A stretch of 64,000 nucleotides of DNA, taken from NCBI RefSeq assembly GCF_047495875.1, contig NC_092497.1:33735375-33799374 (forward strand), given 5' to 3'. The DNA is from Pithys albifrons albifrons (lineage: Eukaryota > Chordata > Aves > Passeriformes > Thamnophilidae). Numbering within the stretch: position 1 is the stretch's first letter; each line of letters opens with the position of its first letter. Position numbers and translations under genes: made by a program. Below the pieces are notes generated by a model. It was not told the DNA's origin. It made no database searches and worked only from the letters and a program-made list of their open reading frames with translations. This document shows, one piece after another, positions 24,695-35,500 of this stretch.

Positions 24695-25800
24695 AATCTG
24701 AGTAATTTAAACAACTGCAGCGCTTTGGATGATAGAAACACTGGGGTTTCTTCCTTGCAGTGCTGCAGAAAACAGCTGGGTGCAGAAATACATAGTTTCT
24801 ATGGCCAGATATAGTTTGTTGGTCATCTTATGTGAAAGCTTACAATTATATACCGTAAGGTAGTCCAACATATGGTACAGATGAACAGTCTGTGGGAAAG
24901 ATGAGCACTTATCGTATCTGTAGATGCACTGGTCACCACCAATGTTTAAAACCAACATACCTCCACCAAAACATTTCAGGAAGGCTACAGCTGACTTAAG
25001 TCTCTCCAGTAGGTGGGATGCCCTTTATCAGGAGATGACGTTGCTCTTTCAGAGGAGTGTCCAGAACCCTGCTCCATACCATGTTAACCTCTGATTCCTA
25101 AACTAAGTGTTGCCTGCTTCCCTCACCTACCAAGGTCCAGGTGACCACATTCTTGAACAATTCACAAGATAGAACTAGGAATAAGAACGGTAAGTGCCAT
25201 TGGTATGTTTCTGCTCTACAATGAGGACATTCACTTGAGAAGACTTCTTTAAAAGCAGCACAGCTTGCTTGTGATTCCATTGAGCAAACAGCTTAAGTTC
25301 TAAAATCATCTTCATCTTCTGAAGCTGTGGTTCCTAAGATGCAAGTACCCTTTTGGTCTCTGGATGAAATACTAAGTTTGCCCTGGGAGTGTTCTTGATA
25401 TTCCAAGCATCCCAAGTCAAAAAAGGTCTCCAAGGCAGTATCTGCAAACCTCATAGTATTTTTGACGATAGTGGGCTCTTAGAATGTAAGATACTCTTCA
25501 AAATAGGAGGCAGAATCTGCTCTTTAGGATTGGATTAAGTAAAATGTGCAGCTAAATATTATTTCTTTTAATCTGTTAAGATCTGCTTTTCAGAGTAGGA
25601 AGAGGGCAGTGTGATCAGACAACAAGCCATGAAATTCATCATCAGGAATTGAAACTAGAAGTTCTCTTCTGTTTCTGGGCAATACCTTTACATTTTTTGC
25701 TTTCGATCTTACAAGACACCTAGATCTTGTAGGTAAATTTAGGTCAAATAAAAAGAAAAGACAAACTGGAATATTGTATTTTAAGGGTCATCAGTGTTCC
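24695..25800. other. Upstream flank of the ZFAND5 CpG island
   Basis: AT-rich DNA with no recognised repeat or gene. Base composition changes sharply at its right edge. Confidence 0.4.
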
Positions 25801-25859
25801 CTAAGATTCTGTGCAGTGCAGTAACCCGACGCTGAGCGTGCATCCCGTGGACACCGCGC

Positions 25860-26439
25860 GGTGAGCAGCAGCGGGTGCTCCGCGCCGGGAATCACCCCCG
25901 GCCCGGGCCGGGCCGGGCCCGGGCCCGGAGCTCCCGTGACGCGGCGCGTGGGGCGCTGGAACCGCGGCGGGCGCCGGGACCGCGGCCGGCCCCGTGCGCG
26001 CGGACCCCCGCTCGTGAGAGCGGCAACTGGCGGAGCGGCGGCGGCGGCGGCGGCGGCAGCGGCAGCGGCAGCACGCATGAACCGGCGGGCGGGCAGCGGG
26101 AGGAGTCGCGGCCGCCGGGCAGGCTGCGCTCCTCCCTCCTCCTCTTCCTCCTCTTCTTCTTTCTCCTCCTGCTCCTCCTCTTCACCATCTTCTTCTTCCT
26201 CCTCCCCCTCTCCCCGCCCCCAGCGCTTTCCCGCCGCCCGCCCTCCACGCACGGTGGGTCCCGCCTCGCGCCGCTGCCGACACGGCCGCCGCTGCCGCTG
26301 CGGGAACAAAGGAGCGACGCGGCGGCGGCGCGGCCGCCACCTCGGCGCCTGCCGCTTTCTCGACAGCCGCCCGAAGCCGTCCTCGGCGCTTTCTCCGGCA
26401 CCCGCTGCGGGGTTTGTGGCCCCCGCCGAGAACAAGTGG
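25860..26439 (+). other. ZFAND5: Probable 5' untranslated first exon of ZFAND5 (distal)
   Basis: The GC-rich block ends in a good donor, TGG|GTGAGG, at 26439/26440. Housekeeping-type genes often start from such TATA-less CpG-island positions. The transcription start is not determinable from sequence, so the left limit is a guess. The GGC-repeat and CT tracts would lie in the 5' UTR. This exon would splice to the acceptor at 29576. Confidence 0.4.
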
Positions 26440-26614
26440 GTGAGGGGCGGCGAACTCCGCTCGGTTCCCTAGGGCCTTCACGACGGCAGGGTGTGCCCAG
26501 GCCTTCCAGCGGGCGGCTTCGTCCCGCCTGGCCCCCGGCGCCGCCGGTGTGGTAGAGCGCAGTGAGGTTCCCGTGGCTGGCCGCGGCTGGGGCCTAGTGG
26601 CAGTGGGGCTGTCA

Positions 26615-26621
26615 TGACTCA
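26615..26621 (+). promoter_or_regulatory. Consensus AP-1 site
   Basis: TGACTCA, preceded by A and followed by G, sits within the ZFAND5 CpG island about 175 bp downstream of the distal donor. The match is exact, but a 7-bp motif can occur by chance. Confidence 0.3.
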
Positions 26622-26650
26622 GGGGGTTGGGAGGAGCGGCTCAGCCTCCC

Positions 26651-26715
26651 TGCCCTGCCCTGCCCTGCCCTGCCCTGCCCTGCCCTGCCCTGCCCTGCCC
26701 TGCCCTGCCCTGCCC
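26651..26715. repeat. (TGCCC)13 pentanucleotide repeat in the promoter
   Basis: Thirteen uninterrupted copies of TGCCC lie between the distal and proximal first exons of ZFAND5. The minus strand reads GGGCA repeated, giving at least 13 runs of three Gs with two-base loops, a strong G-quadruplex pattern. The reading frames through it (CPALP repeats) are not genes. Confidence 0.97.
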
Positions 26716-26846
26716 GCCGCCACCGCTCTTGAGTGCGGCAGGCCTCCCGGGTCTTTTGTGTGCCGGTGTTGGGGAAGGCGGGGGCGTGGGGGGAGCAGTT
26801 AAGGCCTGCGGCGCTGCGGACGCTTGTCAGGGACCCCCGCTTTGTC

Positions 26847-26855
26847 TGACTCAGC
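26847..26855 (+). promoter_or_regulatory. AP-1/antioxidant-response-like site
   Basis: TGACTCAGC fits both the AP-1 core and the TGAnnnnGC core bound by CNC/small-Maf factors such as NRF2. It is the second TGACTCA in 240 bp of the island, which makes regulation by bZIP factors plausible but unproven. Confidence 0.3.
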
Positions 26856-27656
26856 TGCTGGACTGCATGCACCCATTTGGGGGAACACCCGGTGCCTGTT
26901 CACTTCCCCCGTACCAACCCTGGGCTCTGCCCTCACACAGCGCGGCCCTGACAAGCGAGCGCCCCGCGCAGCCCTTGTGCACCCCTCATTTGTTTTGTTT
27001 CTGTGTTTCTCGTGTTTAGTCGTGGTCCCATTTCTGGAGGAGGATTTTGAGGCAAATTGGTATTTAGGTCAGCGGGCCCATCGCTGACGCAGTGCCCGAT
27101 TTTGTGGCTGCTTTTAGCGCGCCTTGGACCCTCGTTTCTGTCGTTTCGCCGCGGTGTGGGGTCGCCCAGCGGGACGAAGCCGGCTCGGCCATGGGCTCGA
27201 GGCCGCGGGGTGGGCGACTGAGGTGCGCGACCGGGGTTGCTAACGGGATTTACCCGCCCCCTGCCCCGAGTGGGGAAGGTGATGCTGGGGATGCGCGGCC
27301 TGCGCCGCCCGCGGGATAAAAAGGGTTCTGCTTGCTGTCGGGATGCCGCGGGCCTGAGCCGGAGCATGGCCGAGGTGAAAGGAGACCTTTCTCAATTATC
27401 TTCTTTCTTCCCCTCGAAGAGAAGCGGTTGGGTATAACCACCCATGCCCGGGTCGCGGGGGGCATTTCTGGAGCGGTGGCTGTTCCCGGGCCCGGTCACG
27501 CCCAGCCGCGGCCGCAGGGAAAGGGCAGCGGGAGGCGGCTGGCTGGTGATGCCGCATTTTCTCGACTGCCTGTAGGCGCCCACGCTCCTCTGGAAGAGAA
27601 GGAAGGTCGGACTTCGCTGGCGCCTCTTCCCTACAGAGCCGGCAGCCTGCGGTAGA

Positions 27657-27664
27657 TATAAATA
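27657..27664 (+). promoter_or_regulatory. ZFAND5: TATA box of a proximal alternative ZFAND5 promoter
   Basis: A perfect TATAAATA lies inside the CpG island, about 30 bp upstream of a GC-rich segment that ends in a consensus GTGAGT donor at 27855. This spacing is that expected for a focused start near 27,688. Confidence 0.55.
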
Positions 27665-27687
27665 GGGACTGACTTCAGCGGGCGGCC

Positions 27688-27854
27688 GGGCGCCCCGGGC
27701 CCCTGACTCCGCCGCCTGACAGGCGGAAGCTCAGGCTCTCGCTCGCCCATGTGACCGACCCTCCACGGGGGCAGCAGCAGCGCCGAGCGGGCAGCGGGGG
27801 CTCGTCTGCCGCCCGAGCGCCCGGGGGAGAGCTGCGGTGCCGGGGTCGGCCGGG
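27688..27854 (+). other. ZFAND5: Probable alternative 5' untranslated exon of ZFAND5 (proximal)
   Basis: It runs from about 30 bp after the TATA box to the strong donor GGG|GTGAGT at 27854/27855. It contains no start codon in frame with the protein, and translation would begin in the next exon at 29584. The start position is estimated from TATA spacing only. Confidence 0.5.
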
Positions 27855-29583
27855 GTGAGTGCGCAGCAGCTGGGTTCCTGCGGCGGCAGGCGCCTTTCGA
27901 GTGAACCCCGGTGACAACGCGGGGCGCTTCCCAGAGCTTGGAAGAGCACGACTTGCTTGCTCAGCGTTGGGTAGCAGCAACTTGACCTTTCCGTTAGAGG
28001 CACGCATTTCAAGTAGTGGAAAAATGTGCAGACAAAAGAAACTGCAAAGTCTCTAGCTTGTAGTAGAATAGTGGAAGCACCTAAAGCAAGATTTCGTAAG
28101 TGATCAAATTTGTTGTGGCACACCGACTTGGAAATTAAGCAAGTCAGCTGAGGTTGGTGTTTGGCAGTGTGTTTGATAGCACTCTGATCTTACCTACTTA
28201 GTAACAAAAGGGCTGGAGTACAGTATTTATGTGTATTATACAGACATAGATCTTATGATATAGATGACAAGATTTTTTAAAAATTTCTGTAGGTGGGACA
28301 TAGTTTTTTCTGGCTCCCTTGCCCTGTTTATATGGCTGCAAAACTGTATCAGCGTAAGTTTGAAGCTGTCTTGTAGCCTGAAGGGGCACTATTTATACTT
28401 GGAAGAAGGTATTAAAAAGCCATAAGTTGTACAGCTATTTATACCTGGAAAATTAAGTCATGTGACCACCAGTAGGCAAGCAGATGAATTTTGCTTGTTA
28501 GCTTCCTCCAGGCTTTGATTTACTTTGTTCCCAGTGTAGTTTACCTAGACAAAGACAGCTGTCAGTTGCAGTTTTTGTACCAGTGAAACACGTTTATCAT
28601 TTGCAGTGTGAGATCTCTTAATTTAAAAAGGATTTTCTCTACACTGTAACAAATTCACTTTCAGCGTTTTTGACTTTATAGCAAGTCTCTTTGGTCAAAT
28701 ATGTGACTGTTCTGAATAGGAAAACAGCAATCTAAAGTTTACCTAAAATGTCTTCAGGTGCCATATGCATGGCTTCTACTGAAATTATATTTTAGTGCAG
28801 TATTTTTGCATGTTCTCAGTTTGTAGCAGATTGCACAATTGTTGTTTTCCAGTTGTATTGCACTTGGGAATCAAGGATTTGGTTGCTGTGCAGTTTTCTA
28901 CTAACTATGCTTTGCAGAGGTTAACAGACAGCAGAGGTGAAAAATTTTTATTTGTGGCAGAGAGTCAGAACTGACTGCCTCTGGTAGGCTTGAAAATCTT
29001 GCTCTAACTTTATTAAAGGCAAGGGGCTTTTTTATTTTGTAAATGTGTAAGTCATGTAAGAAAACATTTTAAAAAGTTTGAAGTTATTAATTCTCTTTCT
29101 CTTGGAAGAGTACTGTGAGAGTAAGAACTGCTAATAGTGGAATTAGCCTCCAAATAATGTGACTTCAGCATTGAAAAAGCGAGGAGTCAGGAAATAATAA
29201 GCTATGTTGTTTGCCAAAGCTGTTTTGTGCATATAAACTTAGTCTTGCTAATTCTGCATATTAGTGCTCAGAGGTTAGTAATTAAGGGGTTTTTTTGGCT
29301 GTCAAATTAAATTAACCTGCACATGCAGCTCAGTGCCCAACAGGTATATTATTTCTTAGTATGATGACACTTTTTCTTCTCTTAAAGGTTCATAATGATG
29401 TTACTTGGCAATACAATTGCAGTCTTGAATAGTATATTAACATTCATATAACCCTCTTTAAGAATGCTGATATCACTTGGGGGGGCAGGGTTAGCAGAAA
29501 TACTTTAATTCTTTAACCCTGTAATTGATTTTGGTGGCATGCCAGTTCCTAATGCAGTTCTTGGTTTTGTTTACAGCATCGAG

Positions 29584-32500
29584 ATGACTCAGGAGACAAA
29601 CCAGACCCCAGGGCCTATGCTATGTAGTACAGGATGTGGATTTTATGGAAATCCTAGGACAAATGGGATGTGTTCTGTGTGCTACAAAGAACATCTTCAG
29701 CGACAGCAGAATAGTGGTAGAATCAGCCCAATGGGTAAGGGTGTGTGGCATTGTTGGGTTTTTGGGTTTTGTTGGTTTGGGTTTTTTTACTTCTTTCAAA
29801 ATAAAACTATAGATGATTACAAGGAATCCTAGAAAATTTTTTAGAACTTCTGAAAGCTATGTACTAAAACAATGAATATCCAATAGACTGCTACCTTAAA
29901 TCACAGTAAAGATAAAAATACTTTTTTGTATAATGTGTTCTGGTTTGCTTCACATTCAGCCATAACTTGCTTTCCCACTTAGCCTCCTCTGTTAGTATAT
30001 TTTTATGCGATCTGTATTTTGCTTGTTAACAGTTCAACATGTCTTTAAGTAAAAAGTAATATGCAATAACAGTGAAGATTTTATGCTGACGGTTCATAGC
30101 TCTGTAGGAGACTATTTGACTAACATGTTTGCTACAGTTTGTAACATGTCAAATTCTTGTTACATAGGAACAAGCAGTGGTTCAAGCAGTCCTACCTCAG
30201 ACTCTGCATCTGTACAGAGAGCAGACGCTAGCTTAAACAACTGTGAAGGTGCTGCTGGCAGCACATCTGAAAAAGCAAGGTACAATTAAGGTATTACTGT
30301 GAGGTTTGAAAGAGCTGTGAATGTGCAGCAAGTTGAAGGCTTGCAGCAATCCTGCCCTATCATAGTGAATATCTGCATAGGAGAAAGGACCTGACAGGGC
30401 TCTGTGAATATGTATAAATGAAAAATTATTCAAATATTGGTGTTGTACTGCTCTAAATAAAATAGTTTTTTAGGATCTGCAGAAATCATTTCCTACAGTC
30501 TTGCCTGTTTTCTTCTATGGGAACTAAAATAGAGTAAAAAAATGTGTTTTGAAGATAGTAGAAGCACATGTCAGGAAAATGTATCAGTAGTAATTGAACT
30601 AGTAGTTCATTAGTGTCCAGACTGGACAGTTTAACCTTTTATTATGTATGTAAAACTAATATAAGTTTTGTTTCACTGTACTTTAGCAGAAACGTGCCTG
30701 TTGCCGGTTTGCCTGTAACGCAGCAAATGACAGAAATGAGCATTTCAAGAGAGGAAGAATTAACACCCAAAACAGAGACTGAGCCAGGTATGTTCTCAGA
30801 ATAATGCTGGGTACAACCAGTGACTTAAACATTAGTGAAGGGTTTGTTAGCTTCCTGAGTAGCCATTTCCTGTTGTGGTTATGGGTCTTGAGGAATTGTG
30901 TTATGGGTGCTTTTAAGTACTTTCTCCTGAGAATTGAGAAAAAGGACTAGTTCCAGAACACAGCTTTAGGCTATATGTTCAATGTTAGGAAAAAAAATGA
31001 CATCTGTGAGGGTGGGGTTGGATCCTCAACCTTTTTTTAAAAAGTAAGGCACTCTAAAATTGCATTTGGACAAGGTGTTCAGTTTTGAAGTCAAACTATT
31101 GAGATTCTGTGTATTACTGAGCAATACAGTTCCGGCTGACTCAGGCAATCAGAATGGCTTTTTGCATTTGGAGATGGTGCTTATTAAATTCCATTCTACA
31201 AAGGAGTGAGTCTGTGGGGGAAGGGAATATGTCATTTAAAAGCATTAACAAAAACTGCCTAAGGTGCCTGAACTAACTTGAGTAATCAGTACCTATAACC
31301 AAAGTATTGTTACAGGGTAGTTGCAGGTTTAATTGCTGCGTAAGAATTGTCATTTCACAGTTTTATTCTCATGCTGGATAACTCTAACTATTAGTTAAAG
31401 TTCAGAGTTTAAATTGTTTCTTGGAGGGAGGGAGATCTTGCTAAACTACAGCTAATGAGTAATGGAATTTGTATCAGGATGTTCAAATAGATACCTTAAC
31501 ACGTTTGTTTTTTACTTTAACTTGTCCAGGCTTGCTTATTGAACTTAACAGTTCTGACACAGTTTTAAAAACTAAGAGCTATGGTTTAGTAGGAAGTCTG
31601 AAGATAAAATGCTTTTTTTCAGCTGTGAAGTCAGTGGCATGGAATTTGTGGCAGATGCTACTCTGCACTGTATCAGAGTGATTTTTAACTAGTTAATATC
31701 TTTGCCAACAAAGACTGCTCTGACAATTGATATTTAATTGCTCGCTACTTGTATAGAAGATTTTACCATCAGATTTTACCATCTGTGTCAAGGTTCTGTG
31801 ATATGGACTGAAGTACAGTAATACAATGTGCTGGGTTTTTCATTATGGATGGACTGAGGAGATTTTTGCAATGATTAATTTCCTGTAACTGATGTTGACT
31901 GAAGAGGCTTTTGTTATGTAACTGAAAAGTAATGTAGACTTTGCTACAGTATTCATTAACCCATCATGTCTTGTTATGAAGTCCTACCTGAATGTGACAA
32001 GAAGGAAATAGGAATACATAAAATGGTAGTAGTGTTGAAGTCATAGGTGATGCTACTCTTCTTAGAACTGCTGTCATTTTGCCAGTTGTAAATGAAATCT
32101 TCAGCTATTGTTGTCATATTACCTGTTTTTCAGGTACTGTTAATCAACTTTATGATAGATGGTGTCACGTAGCACATTATTGATTAAAATGGGGAAGAAA
32201 TCCAAAGCAGTTCAAGATAGTTATGTATTGTAATAAGTAAGTTCACAGGTTGAAACCAGTAAAAGCTGTCACAAGCTTGTGTAGAGCTCACTCGAAAAAC
32301 TACCAGACTACTTAAATGTCTCTGGAAAAAACTTGAAGAACCAAACTACTTTCCTGAAGATATAGCTGTAAATTCATGAGGAAGCCTCACCTGCTCTAAT
32401 GCCTAAGTTTCCTTTTAAGTATTACGATTTGGCACAGATCCTAGACATCATAAGATAGTGTCCTTATATACTAGTCTTCGGGTTTGTTTGACATCTTAAA

Positions 32501-35500
32501 TAAACAATGTTGCCTGTATTTAGTGGCATATTGACCTGTGTCTTGCTGGCAAGAGAAGGTGGCCCAGAGTTTTTATGCAAAATTCCTGTTGTGTCTGGAG
32601 TATGCAGATTTTTTTAATCTTCCTTTTTTCCAGTAACATCCCCTGTGTGTTGATCTCTCCTCTCAAGGATGAAATGAGACAATGGTGAATAGTTCGAATC
32701 ACCTTGTAACAACACATCTAATACTTTCTATGAGATGTAATTCTCTGAAAGTGCTGCAGTTGGGTTGGGGTTTTTTAAGGCAGTGATAGATTTGCTTTAG
32801 GGAGTAGTGTGATTAGCTGTCCTTTGTAAACCCACAGCTGCACAGCAACAGTGCTTACAGAAAAAGTAAACCAGAAATTGAACTGATAATGGTATTGTAT
32901 AAATTACATATCTTAAAAATACCTAAATACTCTTGATGTTAATCCATGCTGTAATTTACCCTTCCATTTCCTGAATTCAGCAGCAGCAGTGTTAGAAGGC
33001 AGTTGGCAGAGGTTGTTTGGCACACATCTCTCACTTCCTAGCAAGCCAAAATGATTAGAGCTATTTTATAGCTGTCCTGCATTCAGGTTGAGAGACCCTC
33101 ACATACATTGTAGGTACCGCCAGTGTGTTATATCTGTGATGTGTACAGTGTGTTGCAGGCAACATTCTGAGTAAGGTATAAGTGAGGTAGCTTATGAGAT
33201 ATGGTAAGCTAAAGGTGGTAAATACGTGACATTCCTTAGATCTTGTTGTAATAAGTGACTTGCTAATTCCGTTTCATTTTCACACATGGCTGTAGTAGTT
33301 GAGCTGCTATCTGAAAACAATTCTATTGTGATTGTTGGTAGTACTGTTTGATAAGATAACTTGGTATTGTGTTGAAAATAAATTAGCTTTCCTTTGTGTT
33401 TCCCATGTCTGCTGTAGCTTTGGTAGATACCCCTCTAATTGGAAAATTTCTGAAATGGAATCCCTTGTAAGCTCTGAAGTTGCCCACATTGTAAAATGAG
33501 ACTGAGGACCCAGCTGCTTGTCCTGTGCTTGTTGGTGATGGAATGCTATTATTATTTTAATAATGATATCCCATAGACATCAAGTCTTCATGATGACCAT
33601 ATTAAATGGGATTTCTGTGTGATGCTGAAACTAAGGAATCTTACATCGTATTAGTATGGCAGTAAAGATATTAAATACATGTCAGAGTTGGGCATGTGAG
33701 AAATGGAGTTACATGCTGCAGAACATTTCTATTGCTGTTCTTTGGCATGAAAGTAAATGTGATGGAAGTTTATTCTGCAGCCTTTCATCACAGTACCTGC
33801 AGTGGCATAGCAATTCTAGTTCCTGGAGAGTAAAGTATTTATACTCAGGGAGCTTAATAAAGCACAGTAAGTACTGTCCATTTTTTCATACTAAAATTGT
33901 ATGTACAAGTACATTGTCATGGATTAACACCAACTGGCAGCTAAGTACCAGACAGCCACTTGCTTAGTCCCTGCTTAACCCCTGTGGGTTAAGATAAAAA
34001 CAGCTTAATAATTAGAACAAAGTAAAAGCAATACCAATTATAATAACAATAATAGTATAATTATTGTAATGAAAAGGGGAAAGAGAGACATAAACTGCAA
34101 AAAGCTCCACAAATCATGCACACTACAAATGGTCACTACCTGCTAACTGATGCCCAGCCCATTCCCCAACAGTGATTGGCAGCTCGCAGCCAATCCACCC
34201 AGTTTATATACTAGGAAGAATGTTCTCTGGTGTGGAGTATCCCTTTAGCTAGTTCATTCAGGTCAGCTCTCCCAGCAATGCTCCCTCACAGCTTTTTGTG
34301 CATCTGCTTGCTGGCAGAGCATGGAAAACTGAAAAGTTTGTAATTTAAAGTAAACACTATTTAGCAACAATTAAAACATTGGCTTGTTATCAGCATTATT
34401 CTCATACTGAATCCAAAATACAGCACTGTACCAGCTACTGAGAAGAAAGAACTCTATCCCAGCTGGCACCAAGACAGTTGTGTTAATATGAAGTGTAAGG
34501 ATTACACTATCTCTAATACAGCTTTCAGCTCCAGAACTGCAGAAGTGCATTTAATGTCTTTTGTATGACTGTTCAATGTCCCTTTTTTCCTCTCATTTTT
34601 TCCATTACTTTAGCTGAGGAGTTGGCAGTTAGCTTCCCCAAATCACAATACTTAAATAATAATAAATGTTTAGATCATACTTTTTTGCTATGCTTTCAAG
34701 AGTGCATGCCACTGGTATGCTTGTAGTTTAAGCTGTTGAGATCTTATTTGTTGAATTTTTGTTTAGTCTCAAAAGCTTCTAGAAACTTATTGATGTGGTA
34801 GTCCTTTCTGGTCTCGTGATAAGGGGAGGGTTAGAAAATAATGCTGTTTTGTTTTCATCATGTTTTGTTCAGCTGAAACATCAGATTCATTCTTTACCAG
34901 TGTGAAATCTCAGTGGGAAAATACTTACAACAGGCTTGCTTTTTTGGAATGGTCTTACTGTTTTATATAAGGAAAACTACTGACAGCTTTAAACAACCTT
35001 TTCTTAGAGTGGTTTTTAATTTTGAGTGGTACTCCCACATAGTCACTGTAGCTTAATTAGAGTCTGAGAAGAAGAGCTTTGTTCTCCACTTTGTAGGACC
35101 TTTTTGCATGTAGGTTGAGTAGCTGTTACACTAGCTGTGTGGCCAATGTCTTCCATCAGTGGCCTTGCTGCTCCTCTTGCAAAAGGTGCATCTTAACTTC
35201 AGACTACATACGAAGGAAATTTTCCCAAATTGTTACTGAACTACTTGTATTTATGTGGTGTTTTATGAGGCACCTCTCCTAGTCCTATGATTATGTTAGT
35301 CTATCCTGAATCTGCTATAATAATATTCTTCTTGGTGTGATGGTGATGCAATCTTATAGTGCCTACAGATAATAATGTAAGACCAAAATACTAGTTAATA
35401 AGAACCTTCTCAGTTCTGTAAATCTATTGCTCCTAAGTTTTTTAGCATTGTAATACAAGAAATGATGTGGTAAAATTCAAGTGAAGTAAACCTTATCAGG

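Larger units (their letters stand above)
25820..27900 (+). promoter_or_regulatory. ZFAND5: CpG-island promoter of ZFAND5
   Basis: An abrupt change from AT-rich DNA to about 2 kb of very GC-rich, CpG-dense sequence begins just after 25,800 and ends near 27,900. It lies 1.7 kb upstream of the first coding exon on the same strand. It contains a GGCCCGGG cluster near 25,900, a GGC-repeat tract at 26,036-26,075, a CT-rich tract at 26,130-26,215, two possible first exons and a TATA box. Long reading frames occur here in all frames on both strands. They are typical stop-poor artefacts of GC-rich DNA and are low complexity. Confidence 0.85.

Noticed and set aside
25791..26555. Long overlapping reading frames in the GC-rich island, up to 226 residues
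   Set aside because: They occur on both strands in several frames, are Arg/Pro/Ala/Ser low complexity, and coincide with the CpG island and 5' UTR.
29539..29583. Upstream in-frame ATG extending ZFAND5 by 15 residues
   Set aside because: It lies before the TTTACAG acceptor in the intron. The conserved protein starts at 29584.
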